Source: RGIG6374 sp045600965 (GTDB taxonomy: Bacteria > Bacteroidota > Bacteroidia > Bacteroidales > UBA932). Taken from it: a stretch of DNA of 47,648 nucleotides. Both the position numbers and the translations under genes were made by a program. Shown here piece after piece: positions 33,011 to 41,144 of this stretch (the first letter of the stretch is position 1; each line of letters opens with the position of its first letter). Under the pieces are notes generated by a model. That model ran no database searches. It saw only the letters and a list, made by a program, of their open reading frames with translations, and was not told the origin of the DNA. The stretch is from positions 1 through 47,648 of the forward strand of contig JAZRYW010000036.1 of the NCBI GenBank assembly GCA_045600965.1, given 5' to 3'.

Positions 33011-33492
33011 AGTCCCATTTTTTGTCTGACAGTTTTCCTTGCTGTGCTGAGCAGCACCCTCAGGCTTGTCTGCGCAAGCCCGGTGCGACGCTCAATCTCG
33101 TCATACTCCAGCCCTTCGAACACCCTCATCCTGACCACTTCCTTCTGCCTTTCGGGCAGGCCTTCTATCGCATCGAGCGCAATCTTCAGCCTTTCACGGC
33201 CTATGAGTTCCCGCTCCGGGGATTCAATCGAGCCCGCGCTTTCAGTCATCGGGCAGTCGGGATGGGCGTTTGTCCTGCGGAGCCTGTCTATGCACCGGTT
33301 GCGGAGCAGGGTGGATGCGTAGGCCTTGTGGTTGGCCACGGAGTCGAGCCTGTCCCTGATGTTCCACAGCTTCACATACAGGTCCTGAACAGCGTCACGA
33401 GAAAGGTCCGAATCGCTCAATATGCTGAATGCCACCGCATTGAAGTATCCTTCAAGGGGCAGGTAGTTTTTCTTGAACTCTTCGGCTGTCAT
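33007..33492 (-). CDS. ECF-type RNA polymerase sigma-70 factor
   Basis: A 161-residue protein with sigma region 2 (residues about 15-80; DAVQDLYVKLWNIRDRL, then AYASTLLRNRCIDRLRR) and region 4 (LPERQKEVVRMRVFEGLEYD, then TGLAQTSLRVLLSTARKTV). It lacks regions 1 and 3, as ECF sigmas do. It heads a three-gene unit with a membrane protein and a DUF4252 protein and probably autoregulates it. No standard housekeeping promoter is obvious upstream. Confidence 0.88.
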   Translation of the reverse strand: MTAEEFKKNYLPLEGYFNAVAFSILSDSDLSRDAVQDLYVKLWNIRDRLDSVANHKAYASTLLRNRCIDRLRRTNAHPDCPMTESAGSIESPERELIGRERLKIALDAIEGLPERQKEVVRMRVFEGLEYDEIERRTGLAQTSLRVLLSTARKTVRQKMGL

Positions 33493-33569
33493 CGGCGTCT
33501 CTTTTCGCAGGATGTTTTGCCAAATAGACGGATTGTTGTTTCAAATGTTAAAAATAAAAATAAATTGTT

Positions 33570-33577
33570 TATCTTTG
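33570..33577 (+). promoter_or_regulatory. probable -7 element for acpP-fabF
   Basis: TATCTTTG matches TAnnTTTG in a very A/T-rich stretch, 65 bases before acpP. The -33 position has only TGTT, so the upstream box is weak. Confidence 0.45.
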
Positions 33578-33642
33578 CAGTCTATTGTCCGCTAATTGCG
33601 GCAATATGTTGACTGAAACGTACTAATACTAAATACACAATT

Positions 33643-33891
33643 ATGGCAGACATCGCATCCCAGGTCAAACAGATCATTTCAGAGAAGCTCGGTGTGGATA
33701 TCAACGAAGTCGTTGAATCCGCAAGTTTTACCAACGATCTCGGAGCTGATTCTCTTGACACCGTCGAGCTCATCCTTGATTTCGAGTCCAAGTTCGACAT
33801 CTCGATTTCCCCCGAACTCTCAGAAAACATCACCACTGTCGGTGATGCAATCAATTTCGTAACCGAAGAAGTTGCCAAGAAGGAGGCATAA
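33643..33891 (+). CDS. acpP: acyl carrier protein
   Basis: An 82-residue acidic four-helix protein. The phosphopantetheine attachment serine is Ser37 in LGADSLDTVELIL. Flanking helices (ISEKLGVDINEV, ENITTVGDAINFV) match bacterial ACP. It carries growing acyl chains in type II fatty acid synthesis. fabF follows 13 bases later in the same unit, a widely conserved pair. Confidence 0.97.
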   Translation: MADIASQVKQIISEKLGVDINEVVESASFTNDLGADSLDTVELILDFESKFDISISPELSENITTVGDAINFVTEEVAKKEA

Positions 33892-33904
33892 TTCCTTCCG
33901 GACT

Positions 33905-35155
33905 ATGTTTGGCAGAGTGGTGATAACCGGCTTGGGGACAATCAATCCCCTCGGACGAAGTTGCCCCGAGTTCTTCAGGAACATCGACAACGGCGTAAGC
34001 GGAGCCGAACTCATCACCGAATTTGACACAACGGCGTTCAAGACCAGGTTCGCCTGCCCCGTAAAGGATTTCGACCCGGAGACCTTCGGCATAGACCCGA
34101 AGGCGGCGAAACGTTATGACAGGTCCACACTGTTCGGACTCGTCGCGACGGAGGAGGCGATAAAGGACTCGTCTCTCGACCTCGAAACCGAAGATATGCG
34201 CCGGATAGGCGTGGTCATCGGTTCCGGTATCGGGGGCATCCAGAGTTTCACACAGGAAGTGACGGGCTTTGTCGAGGGAGGATACATTCCCCGGCACAGC
34301 CCTTTGCTTACCACCAGGGTCGTCACTGACACCACCTCCGGTGTGGTAAGCATCAGATATGGCTTCCGGGGGCCCAATTATTCCGTTTCCTCAGCCTGCG
34401 CGACTTCCATCCACGCCATCATCTGCGCCTGCCAGCAGATACAGCTCGGCAAGGCGGACGTGGTCATCACCGGTGGCACGGAAGCTCCCATATCCACCGC
34501 CTCGGTGGGCAGTTTCGGCAATGCCCGCGCATTGTCCACCAACAACGACAGCTACAAGACCGCTTCCCGCCCGTTCGATGCCACCAGGGACGGATTCGTG
34601 CTCGGCGAAGGCGCCGGAATCCTCATCCTCGAATCCTATGAGCACGCCATCGCCCGTGGGGCAAGGATATACGCCGAGATAGCCGGCTACGGTTCCACAG
34701 CCGACGCCTACCATATCACCGCGCCGCATCCCGAAGGCCGGGGAGCCGCAGAGGCAATGCGCGACGCTCTCGATGACGCCGGCCTCAGCACGTCGGAGAT
34801 AGACTACATAAATGTCCACGGCACATCCACCCAACTCGGTGACGTTCCCGAGCTCAATGCGATAAGGCGGGTTTTCGGGGAGGATGCTCTTCGGCTGAAC
34901 ATCAGTTCGACCAAATCTATGACCGGCCATCTGCTGGGCGCCGCCGGTGCGGTCGAATCCCTGGTCTGCATTCACGCTATGAATGCCGGCATTGTGCCGC
35001 CCACCATCAACTTCACCACCCCGGACCCGAAGATAGACCCCGCGCTGAACCTTACCGTCAACAAGGCTCAAAAACGCGAAATCCGCTGCTCGATGAACAA
35101 CGGATTCGGATTCGCAGGCCACAACGGCTGCCTCATATTCAGGAAAATGAATTAG
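33905..35155 (+). CDS. fabF: beta-ketoacyl-ACP synthase II
   Basis: A 416-residue condensing enzyme with a complete thiolase-fold triad: Cys165 in SSACATSIHA, His305 in NVHGTSTQLGD and His342 in KSMTGHLLGAAGA. It extends acyl-ACP with malonyl-ACP. The start MFGRVVITGLGTINPLG at 33905 is the family norm; a longer frame from 33872 overlaps acpP and is ignored. The 37 bases after the stop hold no clear terminator before the convergent DUF4270 gene. Confidence 0.95.
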   Translation: MFGRVVITGLGTINPLGRSCPEFFRNIDNGVSGAELITEFDTTAFKTRFACPVKDFDPETFGIDPKAAKRYDRSTLFGLVATEEAIKDSSLDLETEDMRRIGVVIGSGIGGIQSFTQEVTGFVEGGYIPRHSPLLTTRVVTDTTSGVVSIRYGFRGPNYSVSSACATSIHAIICACQQIQLGKADVVITGGTEAPISTASVGSFGNARALSTNNDSYKTASRPFDATRDGFVLGEGAGILILESYEHAIARGARIYAEIAGYGSTADAYHITAPHPEGRGAAEAMRDALDDAGLSTSEIDYINVHGTSTQLGDVPELNAIRRVFGEDALRLNISSTKSMTGHLLGAAGAVESLVCIHAMNAGIVPPTINFTTPDPKIDPALNLTVNKAQKREIRCSMNNGFGFAGHNGCLIFRKMN

Positions 35156-35192
35156 AAGCTGTTTAAATTTGATTGCCGAAATTTCTTAGTGC

Positions 35193-36776
35193 CTATTGCA
35201 CTATGGCGTAGGTCAGGATCAACTTGGGCTTCCTGACTGCATCGGTGCCGTTAAGCACGCCTACATAGTAGTTGGCGTAGTCCGTCACGTAATAGGTGGT
35301 GCTGGAAGTGCTGCCGCTGCCGGACATTCCGTAATAGTAGTAGGGGTTGTAGTATCCGCCGTATCCGCCATAGCCGCCGTATCCCATTCCATATCCGCCC
35401 ATTCCCATACCGTAGCCGCCCATACCGTAGCCACCCATACCATATCCTCCCATACCGTAGTAGGAGTAGGGGTTGTAGTAGTTGTAATAGTTGTAGTAGT
35501 TGGAATAGTCGTCGTAGTAGCTGTCCTCCTCATCGTCATCGTCGGAGGCCGTGGTAACGGGCATAAGCCAGAGGTTGTCCTCGGAGACGATGCTGTCCCT
35601 CTCAGCCCTTATGAGATACTGGGTATAGAGGTTGACGTCGGCCGTATACTTGAAGGTCGAGCGGTTGATATTGCCCTTAGACACGGATCCGTCGTAGATT
35701 TCGTCCAGAGGGGTGTAGAAGATGTAGCCGTAGGTGGCCACCTTCTGGCAGGGGTAGATGTACTGCGGAAAATTTTCAAGCTGCTCCCAGTTGCCGTCAT
35801 ATTCGAATGGGAGTTCTATGCTGGCCCTGGTCACGGCCAGTTTGGAGAGGTCGATATCCTCCTTCTCCGCCCAGGCGTCGATCATATTCTTAAGCTCGCG
35901 GGCCTTGATGACCGGCTTGACTCCCGAATATCCCTCGATGAGGATGCTCTCGCCTTCACGGCCGCTGTAGGACTTGTCCCTGACGGACTGGCACTCCAGT
36001 GTGCTGACCACATATTCGCCTCCGAATGACAGCGCGATGGTGGTGTCCTTGCGGATGTTGTTGCTGTCAGTGAACTCGTAGGTCAGGTATGCGTAGGTGC
36101 TGTGGATGTCGAGCTTGTCGATGCGGCCTCCCATAACGTTGGGGTCGGGGTCGTCCGTTGTCAGGTAGAAACCCCTGATCTCCTTGACGAACAATGCTGT
36201 GGAGTCGAGGGCCTGCTCGCTTGCGTGGAGTATCTGGTTGCCTATCTCCTCGGTGAATTCTATACGTGCCGTGCCGTTGCAGAGCACCGGTATGCCCTTC
36301 GTGGCCGGATGGTCGCAGCAGTCCTCGGGGCCGAAGGAGTTGCTGAAGAGGTCGATCGAGTCGCGTTCCCTGTTCAGCTGACGGATGTAGAGGTTCTGCA
36401 CAAGGGAGTTCTGGTCGTCGGAGAACATCTGTGACGATTTGACGGTCGCCTCCCAATACATTCTCTTGAACACCGGATTGCCCGTGAACCTCAGGGAATC
36501 ATCTGCCGGAACGAGGCTGAAGGTGCTCGAAACCTTGACTGTGCCGAATGTGGGCGTGTTGAGCGTCCCGACGGCGAGAGAGGATGACGAGTATGACTGT
36601 ATCGTGTCCGAGCAGGCCAGCTCCAATGGCAGGTCGAACTCTATTGTGTTTATCGTAAGATCCTGATCGGTGGGAACATATGCAGCGCCGAGCGCCCTGT
36701 CCGTGGGAATGCAGCCCACGAATGCCGCACCGGCGGCGGCCAAAAGCGCAAGGAGTGATATTTTCTTGAATGACAT
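35193..36776 (-). CDS. DUF4270 lipoprotein with Gly/Tyr/Met-rich insert
   Basis: A 527-residue lipoprotein (lipobox AAFVGC, Cys22). The body matches DUF4270 (TINTIEFDLPLELACSDTIQ near 42-61; KLAVTRASIELPFEYDG), a Bacteroidota family of unknown function, usually next to a short starch synthase as here. Near the C-terminus (about 415-485) lies a low-complexity tract: an acidic DDDDEED run, Tyr/Asn repeats, then many GMGGYG units and YYNPYYYYG. The tract is encoded at about 35310-35540. Its ATG directly follows the stop of the starch synthase gene with no spacer, implying coupling. Confidence 0.85.
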   Translation of the reverse strand: MSFKKISLLALLAAAGAAFVGCIPTDRALGAAYVPTDQDLTINTIEFDLPLELACSDTIQSYSSSSLAVGTLNTPTFGTVKVSSTFSLVPADDSLRFTGNPVFKRMYWEATVKSSQMFSDDQNSLVQNLYIRQLNRERDSIDLFSNSFGPEDCCDHPATKGIPVLCNGTARIEFTEEIGNQILHASEQALDSTALFVKEIRGFYLTTDDPDPNVMGGRIDKLDIHSTYAYLTYEFTDSNNIRKDTTIALSFGGEYVVSTLECQSVRDKSYSGREGESILIEGYSGVKPVIKARELKNMIDAWAEKEDIDLSKLAVTRASIELPFEYDGNWEQLENFPQYIYPCQKVATYGYIFYTPLDEIYDGSVSKGNINRSTFKYTADVNLYTQYLIRAERDSIVSEDNLWLMPVTTASDDDDEEDSYYDDYSNYYNYYNYYNPYSYYGMGGYGMGGYGMGGYGMGMGGYGMGYGGYGGYGGYYNPYYYYGMSGSGSTSSTTYYVTDYANYYVGVLNGTDAVRKPKLILTYAIVQ

Positions 36777-37589
36777 TTACCTGGTGATTTGATCGTAAAA
36801 TTTGCCGTACTCCGCTATGTACTTCCTGTCCTCGCCTTCGGTGGGGATGTAGGGGAGAACGCTCACACCGCGCTCCGACACATAGTCCGTAAGGTCGGCG
36901 GGAAGTTCGGGGCTGCCCATAATGACAGCGTCCGAGAACCGTACGGCGAACTTGGCAAGATTTATGCCAGTTGCAGGATTCAGCAGGGCGGCATCATCGG
37001 CGCTGATGCCGTCGGAGGCGAGCTTGTCCGCGAACTTTTCGCTGAAAGCGGCGTCGAGGTGCTCGTTGTAGAGCGAAACCACGGTCCTGCAGTCAGAGAA
37101 GATGGGATCGTCCTTATAAATGCTCTTCAGGTATGCGGGCAGGACGTGGGAAATCCACCCCTGGCAGTGGACTATGTCCGGCTTCCAGCGGAGTTTCTTG
37201 ACAGTTTCCAGAACTCCTTTGGCGAAGAAGACGGCCCTTTCGTCGTTATCCTCGAAAAACTTGCCCTGAGCGTCCTCGAACACGGCCTTTCTGTGGAAAT
37301 AGTCCTCGTTGTCGATGAAATAGATCTGCATTCTTGCCGCGGAGATCGAGGCCACCTTAATAATAAGGGGTCTGTCGAATTCGTTGATGACGATGTTCAT
37401 TCCTGAAAGCCGGATGACCTCGTGAAGCTGGTTGCGTCTTTCATTCACAACGCCGTACCTCGGCATAAACGAACGGATTTCCATCCCTGCCTCCTGAATG
37501 CCCTGAGGAAGGTATCTTCCTATTGCAGATATTTGGTTCTCAGGCAGATATGGAAAAATCTCCGAATTGACAAACAATACTCTTTTCAT
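36777..37589 (-). CDS. short GT5 glycogen/starch synthase-like protein
   Basis: A 270-residue protein corresponding only to the GT5 N-terminal catalytic half. It starts MKRVLFVNSEIFPYLPENQI and has GRYLPQGIQEAGMEIRSFMP and WKPDIVHCQGWISHVLPAYL, all typical of starch and glycogen synthases. The C-terminal GT1-like half of full enzymes (about 480 residues) is absent. The ADP-glucose lysine motif is modified (SEIFPY in place of KxGGL). Such short forms are common in Bacteroidota beside DUF4270, so this is probably not a truncation. Whether it is catalytic is uncertain. Confidence 0.82.
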   Translation of the reverse strand: MKRVLFVNSEIFPYLPENQISAIGRYLPQGIQEAGMEIRSFMPRYGVVNERRNQLHEVIRLSGMNIVINEFDRPLIIKVASISAARMQIYFIDNEDYFHRKAVFEDAQGKFFEDNDERAVFFAKGVLETVKKLRWKPDIVHCQGWISHVLPAYLKSIYKDDPIFSDCRTVVSLYNEHLDAAFSEKFADKLASDGISADDAALLNPATGINLAKFAVRFSDAVIMGSPELPADLTDYVSERGVSVLPYIPTEGEDRKYIAEYGKFYDQITR

Positions 37590-37618
37590 AATTTGGGACT
37601 TTTAGGGCAAATTTCACA

Positions 37619-37649
37619 CAAAGGTAATAAAAAATTTTTAATATCTTTG
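37619..37649. promoter_or_regulatory. divergent -7 elements between the starch synthase gene and ftsX
   Basis: On the - strand TACCTTTG (complement of 37619-37626) faces the starch synthase gene. On the + strand TATCTTTG (37642-37649) faces ftsX, 23 bases before its ATG. Both match TAnnTTTG exactly; -33 boxes are not clear for either. Confidence 0.5.
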
Positions 37650-37672
37650 ACCCGCGGACAGGAACCATCAAG

Positions 37673-38551
37673 ATGCCGGGTAAAGCGAACAACGTCATAA
37701 GAGGCCGTCTGATACGCTCTTATATGCTTTCCGTGGTGACCATCAGCCTTGTGCTGCTGCTCGCCGGGGTGCTTGCCTGCATAGGCGTGAACGCCAGGTC
37801 CGTATCGGACTATTTCAAGAAGAGCGTGCCCGTGGCGGTCATACTCCGCAACAATGTCGAAGAGGCGGAGGCCCACGAACTCAGCAAGCGGCTCGGCGCC
37901 TTGGATTTCGTCACGGAATCGGTTTTCATCTCCAGGGAGGAGGGTGAGCGCCAGATGAAGGAACTGCTCGGGGAGGATTTTCTCAACGTGTTCGAAGCCA
38001 GCCCCATACCGGTGTCCATAGAACTCCGTGTGCAGCCGGAATATGTTTGCGCGGACAGCATAGCCGTCATACGTGAGCGCATTGAGAGGATGGAGGGCGT
38101 GTCGGAAGTCTCCTGCCAGGAGTCCCTAGTGGACGCTCTCAACGCCAATCTGCGCCGCGCCGGGCTGGTGGTGATGGCCATCGTCGCCGTCCTGCTGCTC
38201 ATATCGTCCGTTCTGATAGGCAATACAGTCCGCCTCAACATATTCGACAAGCGCTTTACTGTCAACACTATGCGCCTTGTAGGAGCCACGAAGGCCTTCA
38301 TCCGCAGGCCTTTCGTGAGGAAGAGCTTCTGGCAGGGCCTTGTGGCGGGTCTGCTTGCCGACGGACTGCTTGTGCTCGTGCTCTGGCGCGTGTGGCAGGA
38401 ATTCCCCCAACTGGTGGCCATACTCGACCGCAGGATGATAGAAACAGTGCTCGGCTCTCTTCTCGTGCTGGGAATAATGATATGCATATTCTCCACCATA
38501 AGGGCCGTGAACCGTATGGTATCCCTCAAGCGGGATGAACTTTATTACTGA
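37673..38551 (+). CDS. ftsX: cell division protein FtsX
   Basis: A 292-residue inner-membrane protein with four membrane helices: one at about 21-43, then a periplasmic domain with PVSIELRVQPEYV, then three helices from about 165 on. The conserved segment DKRFTVNTMRLVGATKAFIR before helix 3 is the FtsX signature. With FtsE it activates peptidoglycan hydrolases at the septum. ftsE is not adjacent, as is usual in Bacteroidota. It is followed by DUF3098 and uppP, a conserved order in this phylum. Confidence 0.92.
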   Translation: MPGKANNVIRGRLIRSYMLSVVTISLVLLLAGVLACIGVNARSVSDYFKKSVPVAVILRNNVEEAEAHELSKRLGALDFVTESVFISREEGERQMKELLGEDFLNVFEASPIPVSIELRVQPEYVCADSIAVIRERIERMEGVSEVSCQESLVDALNANLRRAGLVVMAIVAVLLLISSVLIGNTVRLNIFDKRFTVNTMRLVGATKAFIRRPFVRKSFWQGLVAGLLADGLLVLVLWRVWQEFPQLVAILDRRMIETVLGSLLVLGIMICIFSTIRAVNRMVSLKRDELYY

Positions 38552-38614
38552 TTCAAGTTTCGCAAGTTCTCACTTCACTTCGGTTTAAATACTTGCGAAA
38601 CTTGAGCTACTGAT
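38546..38614. repeat. 13-bp perfect inverted repeat flanked by 7-bp direct repeats
   Basis: CAAGTTTCGCAAG (38554-38566) and CTTGCGAAACTTG (38592-38604) are exact reverse complements with a 25-base loop. TACTGAT occurs on both outer sides (38546-38552 and 38608-38614), the left copy forming the last codon and stop of ftsX. It has no T tract, so it is not a classical terminator. It may be a tiny insertion with target duplication, an RNA processing hairpin or a protein site. Confidence 0.7.
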
Positions 38615-38630
38615 AAAAAGATATACAATT

Positions 38631-38876
38631 ATGGACGACAAAAGGTTTGCAATACCTACCCGCTCGGTACGCCAGATACTTGCAGGACTGGTGGTTATGG
38701 TTGCGGGATATATCCTTATGTGCGGCGGAGGATCCTCCGATCCGAACGTTTTCAACGAATCTATGTTCAACTTCACCCGCACGGTGGCATCCCCTCTGCT
38801 GATACTTCTCGGCATAGCGGTCATCATCATAGCCATAATGAGGAAGCCCGGGGACGGACAGACGGAGGAGAAATAG
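38631..38876 (+). CDS. DUF3098 small membrane protein
   Basis: An 81-residue protein with two membrane helices (about 17-32 and 57-71). It contains SVRQILAGLVVMVAGYILMC and the GGSSDPNVFNESMFNFTR linker, matching DUF3098. Its function is unknown, but it lies almost always between ftsX and uppP in Bacteroidota. It is 3 bases from uppP. Confidence 0.85.
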   Translation: MDDKRFAIPTRSVRQILAGLVVMVAGYILMCGGGSSDPNVFNESMFNFTRTVASPLLILLGIAVIIIAIMRKPGDGQTEEK

Positions 38877-38879
38877 CGT

Positions 38880-39686
38880 ATGAGCAGTCTTGAAGCAATC
38901 ATTCTCGGTCTGATCCAGGGTCTGACCGAGTTCCTTCCGGTGAGCAGCAGCGGACACCTTGCAATCGGGCAGCATCTTCTCGGCATTTCATTCGGGGACG
39001 GTCAGATGCTCGCCTTCGACGTGATGGTCCACGTGGCTACGGTCTGCGCCACCGTCATCGTCTTCCGCCGCCAGATTCTCGATCTGCTGGCAGGCCTTTT
39101 CAAGTTTCAGTACAACCCCCAGACCAGATATGTCCTTCAGATATGCCTTTCCCTGATACCTGTTATGGTGGTGGGCCTCTTCTTCAAGGACTATGTCGAA
39201 CAGATTTTCGGCAGCGGGCTTATGGTGGTCGGCATCGCCCTGCTTGTGACGGCCGTCCTGCTGCTTGTCAGCGAGCGTATCAGCCGCCGCAAGGGCGATG
39301 GTGGCGAGGTGAACTACCGTTCAGCCTTCATAATCGGGCTGGCTCAGGCCGTGGCCGTGATACCGGGGCTCTCCCGTTCCGGCGCAACCATCTCCACCGG
39401 TCTGCTCTGCGGCGTGCGAAAGGATGCCGTGGCCCAGTTCTCCTTTCTTATGGTTCTGGTTCCCGTTCTCGGCGAGGCGTTCCTTGATGTCGTGTCAGGC
39501 GGAATCGGTGAGGCGGTTGCCGTCACCGGCGTCCTTCCGCTCGTCCTGGGGTTCCTTTCTGCATTCATATCCGGCCTTTTCGCCTGCAAGGTGATGATAC
39601 ATCTCGTCAGGAAGGCCTCTCTCCACTGGTTCTCACTCTATTGCGCCGTCGCCGCCCTGTACTGCATAATCAGCGCATTGGTATAA
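38880..39686 (+). CDS. uppP: undecaprenyl-diphosphatase
   Basis: A 268-residue polytopic membrane enzyme that recycles undecaprenyl pyrophosphate to the monophosphate carrier used for peptidoglycan and O-antigen. Catalytic motifs are present: GLTEFLPVSSSGHLAIG (residues about 15-31, the EFLPVSSSGH box) and PGLSRSGATISTGLLCG near 160. A GGAGGAG sequence inside the end of DUF3098 may act as its ribosome site. Its stop abuts the next start. Confidence 0.95.
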   Translation: MSSLEAIILGLIQGLTEFLPVSSSGHLAIGQHLLGISFGDGQMLAFDVMVHVATVCATVIVFRRQILDLLAGLFKFQYNPQTRYVLQICLSLIPVMVVGLFFKDYVEQIFGSGLMVVGIALLVTAVLLLVSERISRRKGDGGEVNYRSAFIIGLAQAVAVIPGLSRSGATISTGLLCGVRKDAVAQFSFLMVLVPVLGEAFLDVVSGGIGEAVAVTGVLPLVLGFLSAFISGLFACKVMIHLVRKASLHWFSLYCAVAALYCIISALV

Positions 39687-40481
39687 ATGCTTCCCGAGGG
39701 GCACATATTCGTTTCCGACATCCATCTCGGGGCCGGTGATGCGGGTGACGCGCAGCGCAGGCGGCTTTTCGTCGATTTTCTCGATTCGCTCGAAAGTCCC
39801 GCGGTGAAGGCCCTTTATCTGCTGGGCGACATTTTCGATTTCTGGTTCGAGTTCGCCGACGGCGGCATCCCTTCCGGATTCGATGACGTGCTGGATGCGC
39901 TTTCGTCAGTCCGCGGCAGAGGAGTGGAGACTTTCTTTTTCAAGGGCAACCACGATCAGTGGACTTTCGGATACCTCGAGAAGCGTACCGGGATGAGGGT
40001 TCTTCAACAGCCGTACCTGATCCGTATCGGCTCTCTGACGCTCTGTCTCGGCCACGGCCACGCTCTGGGAAGAAGGAGGGCGGGGGAGAGGCTGCTCGGC
40101 GCCATCTTCACCAGCCGTCTGTGCATAAAGGCCTTCAGCCTGCTTCCCACGGCCTTTGCCACGCGCATCGCCCTGCGCTGGTCATCCTCCCACAAGAAGA
40201 AATATGACGGACCCTATCTTTTCGACGTGAGGACCAACCCCCTGATGCTCTATCTCGATGATTTCGGCGCGCGCTGCGCCGAGAGGGTGGACCACTACAT
40301 ATTCGGGCACTACCATTGCGGCGGCTCGTTCGCCGTTCCTTCGGGAGGAACGCTTCATATACTGCAGGGTTGGATCAGTCCTTTTTCTTCCCCTTCCCCT
40401 TGCGGGAATTTTCTTTCATTGGAAGAGGCTTCAGGTACTTTGCGGGAATTGTCACTTCAGGAGGATTCTTTCCGAAAATAG
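39687..40481 (+). CDS. lpxH: UDP-2,3-diacylglucosamine diphosphatase-like phosphoesterase
   Basis: A 264-residue calcineurin-type metallophosphoesterase. All metal motifs are seen: SDIHLG (Asp11, His13), LLGDIFDFWFEF (Asp48), GNHDQW (Asn88, His89), GHGHALG (His123, His125) and IFGHYH (His208, His210). This fits LpxH, which makes lipid X from UDP-diacylglucosamine in lipid A synthesis. The ATG directly follows the uppP stop. The last 36 or so residues after LQGWISPFS are Ser/Leu-rich and lie over the 3' end of the opposite DUF4294 gene (107-base overlap). Confidence 0.85.
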   Translation: MLPEGHIFVSDIHLGAGDAGDAQRRRLFVDFLDSLESPAVKALYLLGDIFDFWFEFADGGIPSGFDDVLDALSSVRGRGVETFFFKGNHDQWTFGYLEKRTGMRVLQQPYLIRIGSLTLCLGHGHALGRRRAGERLLGAIFTSRLCIKAFSLLPTAFATRIALRWSSSHKKKYDGPYLFDVRTNPLMLYLDDFGARCAERVDHYIFGHYHCGGSFAVPSGGTLHILQGWISPFSSPSPCGNFLSLEEASGTLRELSLQEDSFRK

Positions 40482-41115
40482 AGACGTAGAGCAGGCGGTA
40501 TTCACCGTCAGCCCACATCCTGCACAGTTCCTCCAGGTCCTTGTCCTCGCCGAAACGGTCGTAGGGCTTCTTGAGGTCGCCGCTGAGGACTTTCGCCACG
40601 CCCTGCCAGAACACGGCGTTGGCGCTGTTGAGATAGGTCTTGAGTATGTAGTAGGGGGTCAGGCCGACCTCCCTGTCTATCAGTCTTATCATCATCAGGC
40701 CCTGATTCAGGGTAAGTCCCTTCATCAGTTCCGTGCAGTCTTCAAGAAGCGACTCCTTGAGATGGCTGAGATACCTGTCCTTCTGGATTTCCGTGTAGTG
40801 GTCCGCCTCGAAAAGGCTGTCCGTGATGTTTATTACCTCCGAAACGAACAGGGCGTAGGGGTAGGCCTTGCTGAAGTTGTGCACTCTCTTGTAGTATTTC
40901 CTCCAGTCGGTCTTGGACATCCTGTATTTCGGCGAGACATATGCGGGAGGCAGTTCGTCAACGAGCACCGTGTCGCCGTTTATCACGGCACGGTTCATCA
41001 CATACCTGGTCTTGGGAGTCTGATACGGTGCGGATATGACCTTCTGTGCCAGCCCCGTGCCGGACGGGACCGCCAGAAACAGCAGTGCAAGCACCATATA
41101 TGAGATTCTCTTCAT
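40375..41115 (-). CDS. DUF4294 exported protein
   Basis: A 246-residue protein with a signal peptide (cleavage near GTGLAQ). It contains KTDWRKYYKRVHNFSKAYPY and LKTYLNSANAVFWQGVAKVL, matching DUF4294, a Bacteroidota family of unknown function. The C-terminus is strongly basic (ENSRKGKGKKKD). A -7 element, TATCTTTG (complement of 41123-41130), lies just before the ATG at 41115. The longer frame reaching back into the esterase gene is not used. The 3' end overlaps lpxH by 107 bases in opposite orientation. Confidence 0.82.
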   Translation of the reverse strand: MKRISYMVLALLFLAVPSGTGLAQKVISAPYQTPKTRYVMNRAVINGDTVLVDELPPAYVSPKYRMSKTDWRKYYKRVHNFSKAYPYALFVSEVINITDSLFEADHYTEIQKDRYLSHLKESLLEDCTELMKGLTLNQGLMMIRLIDREVGLTPYYILKTYLNSANAVFWQGVAKVLSGDLKKPYDRFGEDKDLEELCRMWADGEYRLLYVSIFGKNPPEVTIPAKYLKPLPMKENSRKGKGKKKD

Positions 41116-41122
41116 ACCGGTG

Positions 41123-41130
41123 CAAAGATA
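41123..41130 (-). promoter_or_regulatory. probable -7 element for the DUF4294 gene
   Basis: The - strand reads TATCTTTG, matching TAnnTTTG, in the 29 bases between the esterase stop and the DUF4294 start. It suggests that DUF4294 can be expressed apart from the esterase. Confidence 0.4.
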
Positions 41131-41144
41131 ATGATTACTGACGA

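Noticed and set aside
36777..37589. Starch synthase as a truncated pseudogene
   Set aside because: Short GT5 proteins beside DUF4270 are the normal form in Bacteroidota, and the frame is intact with direct start-stop coupling.
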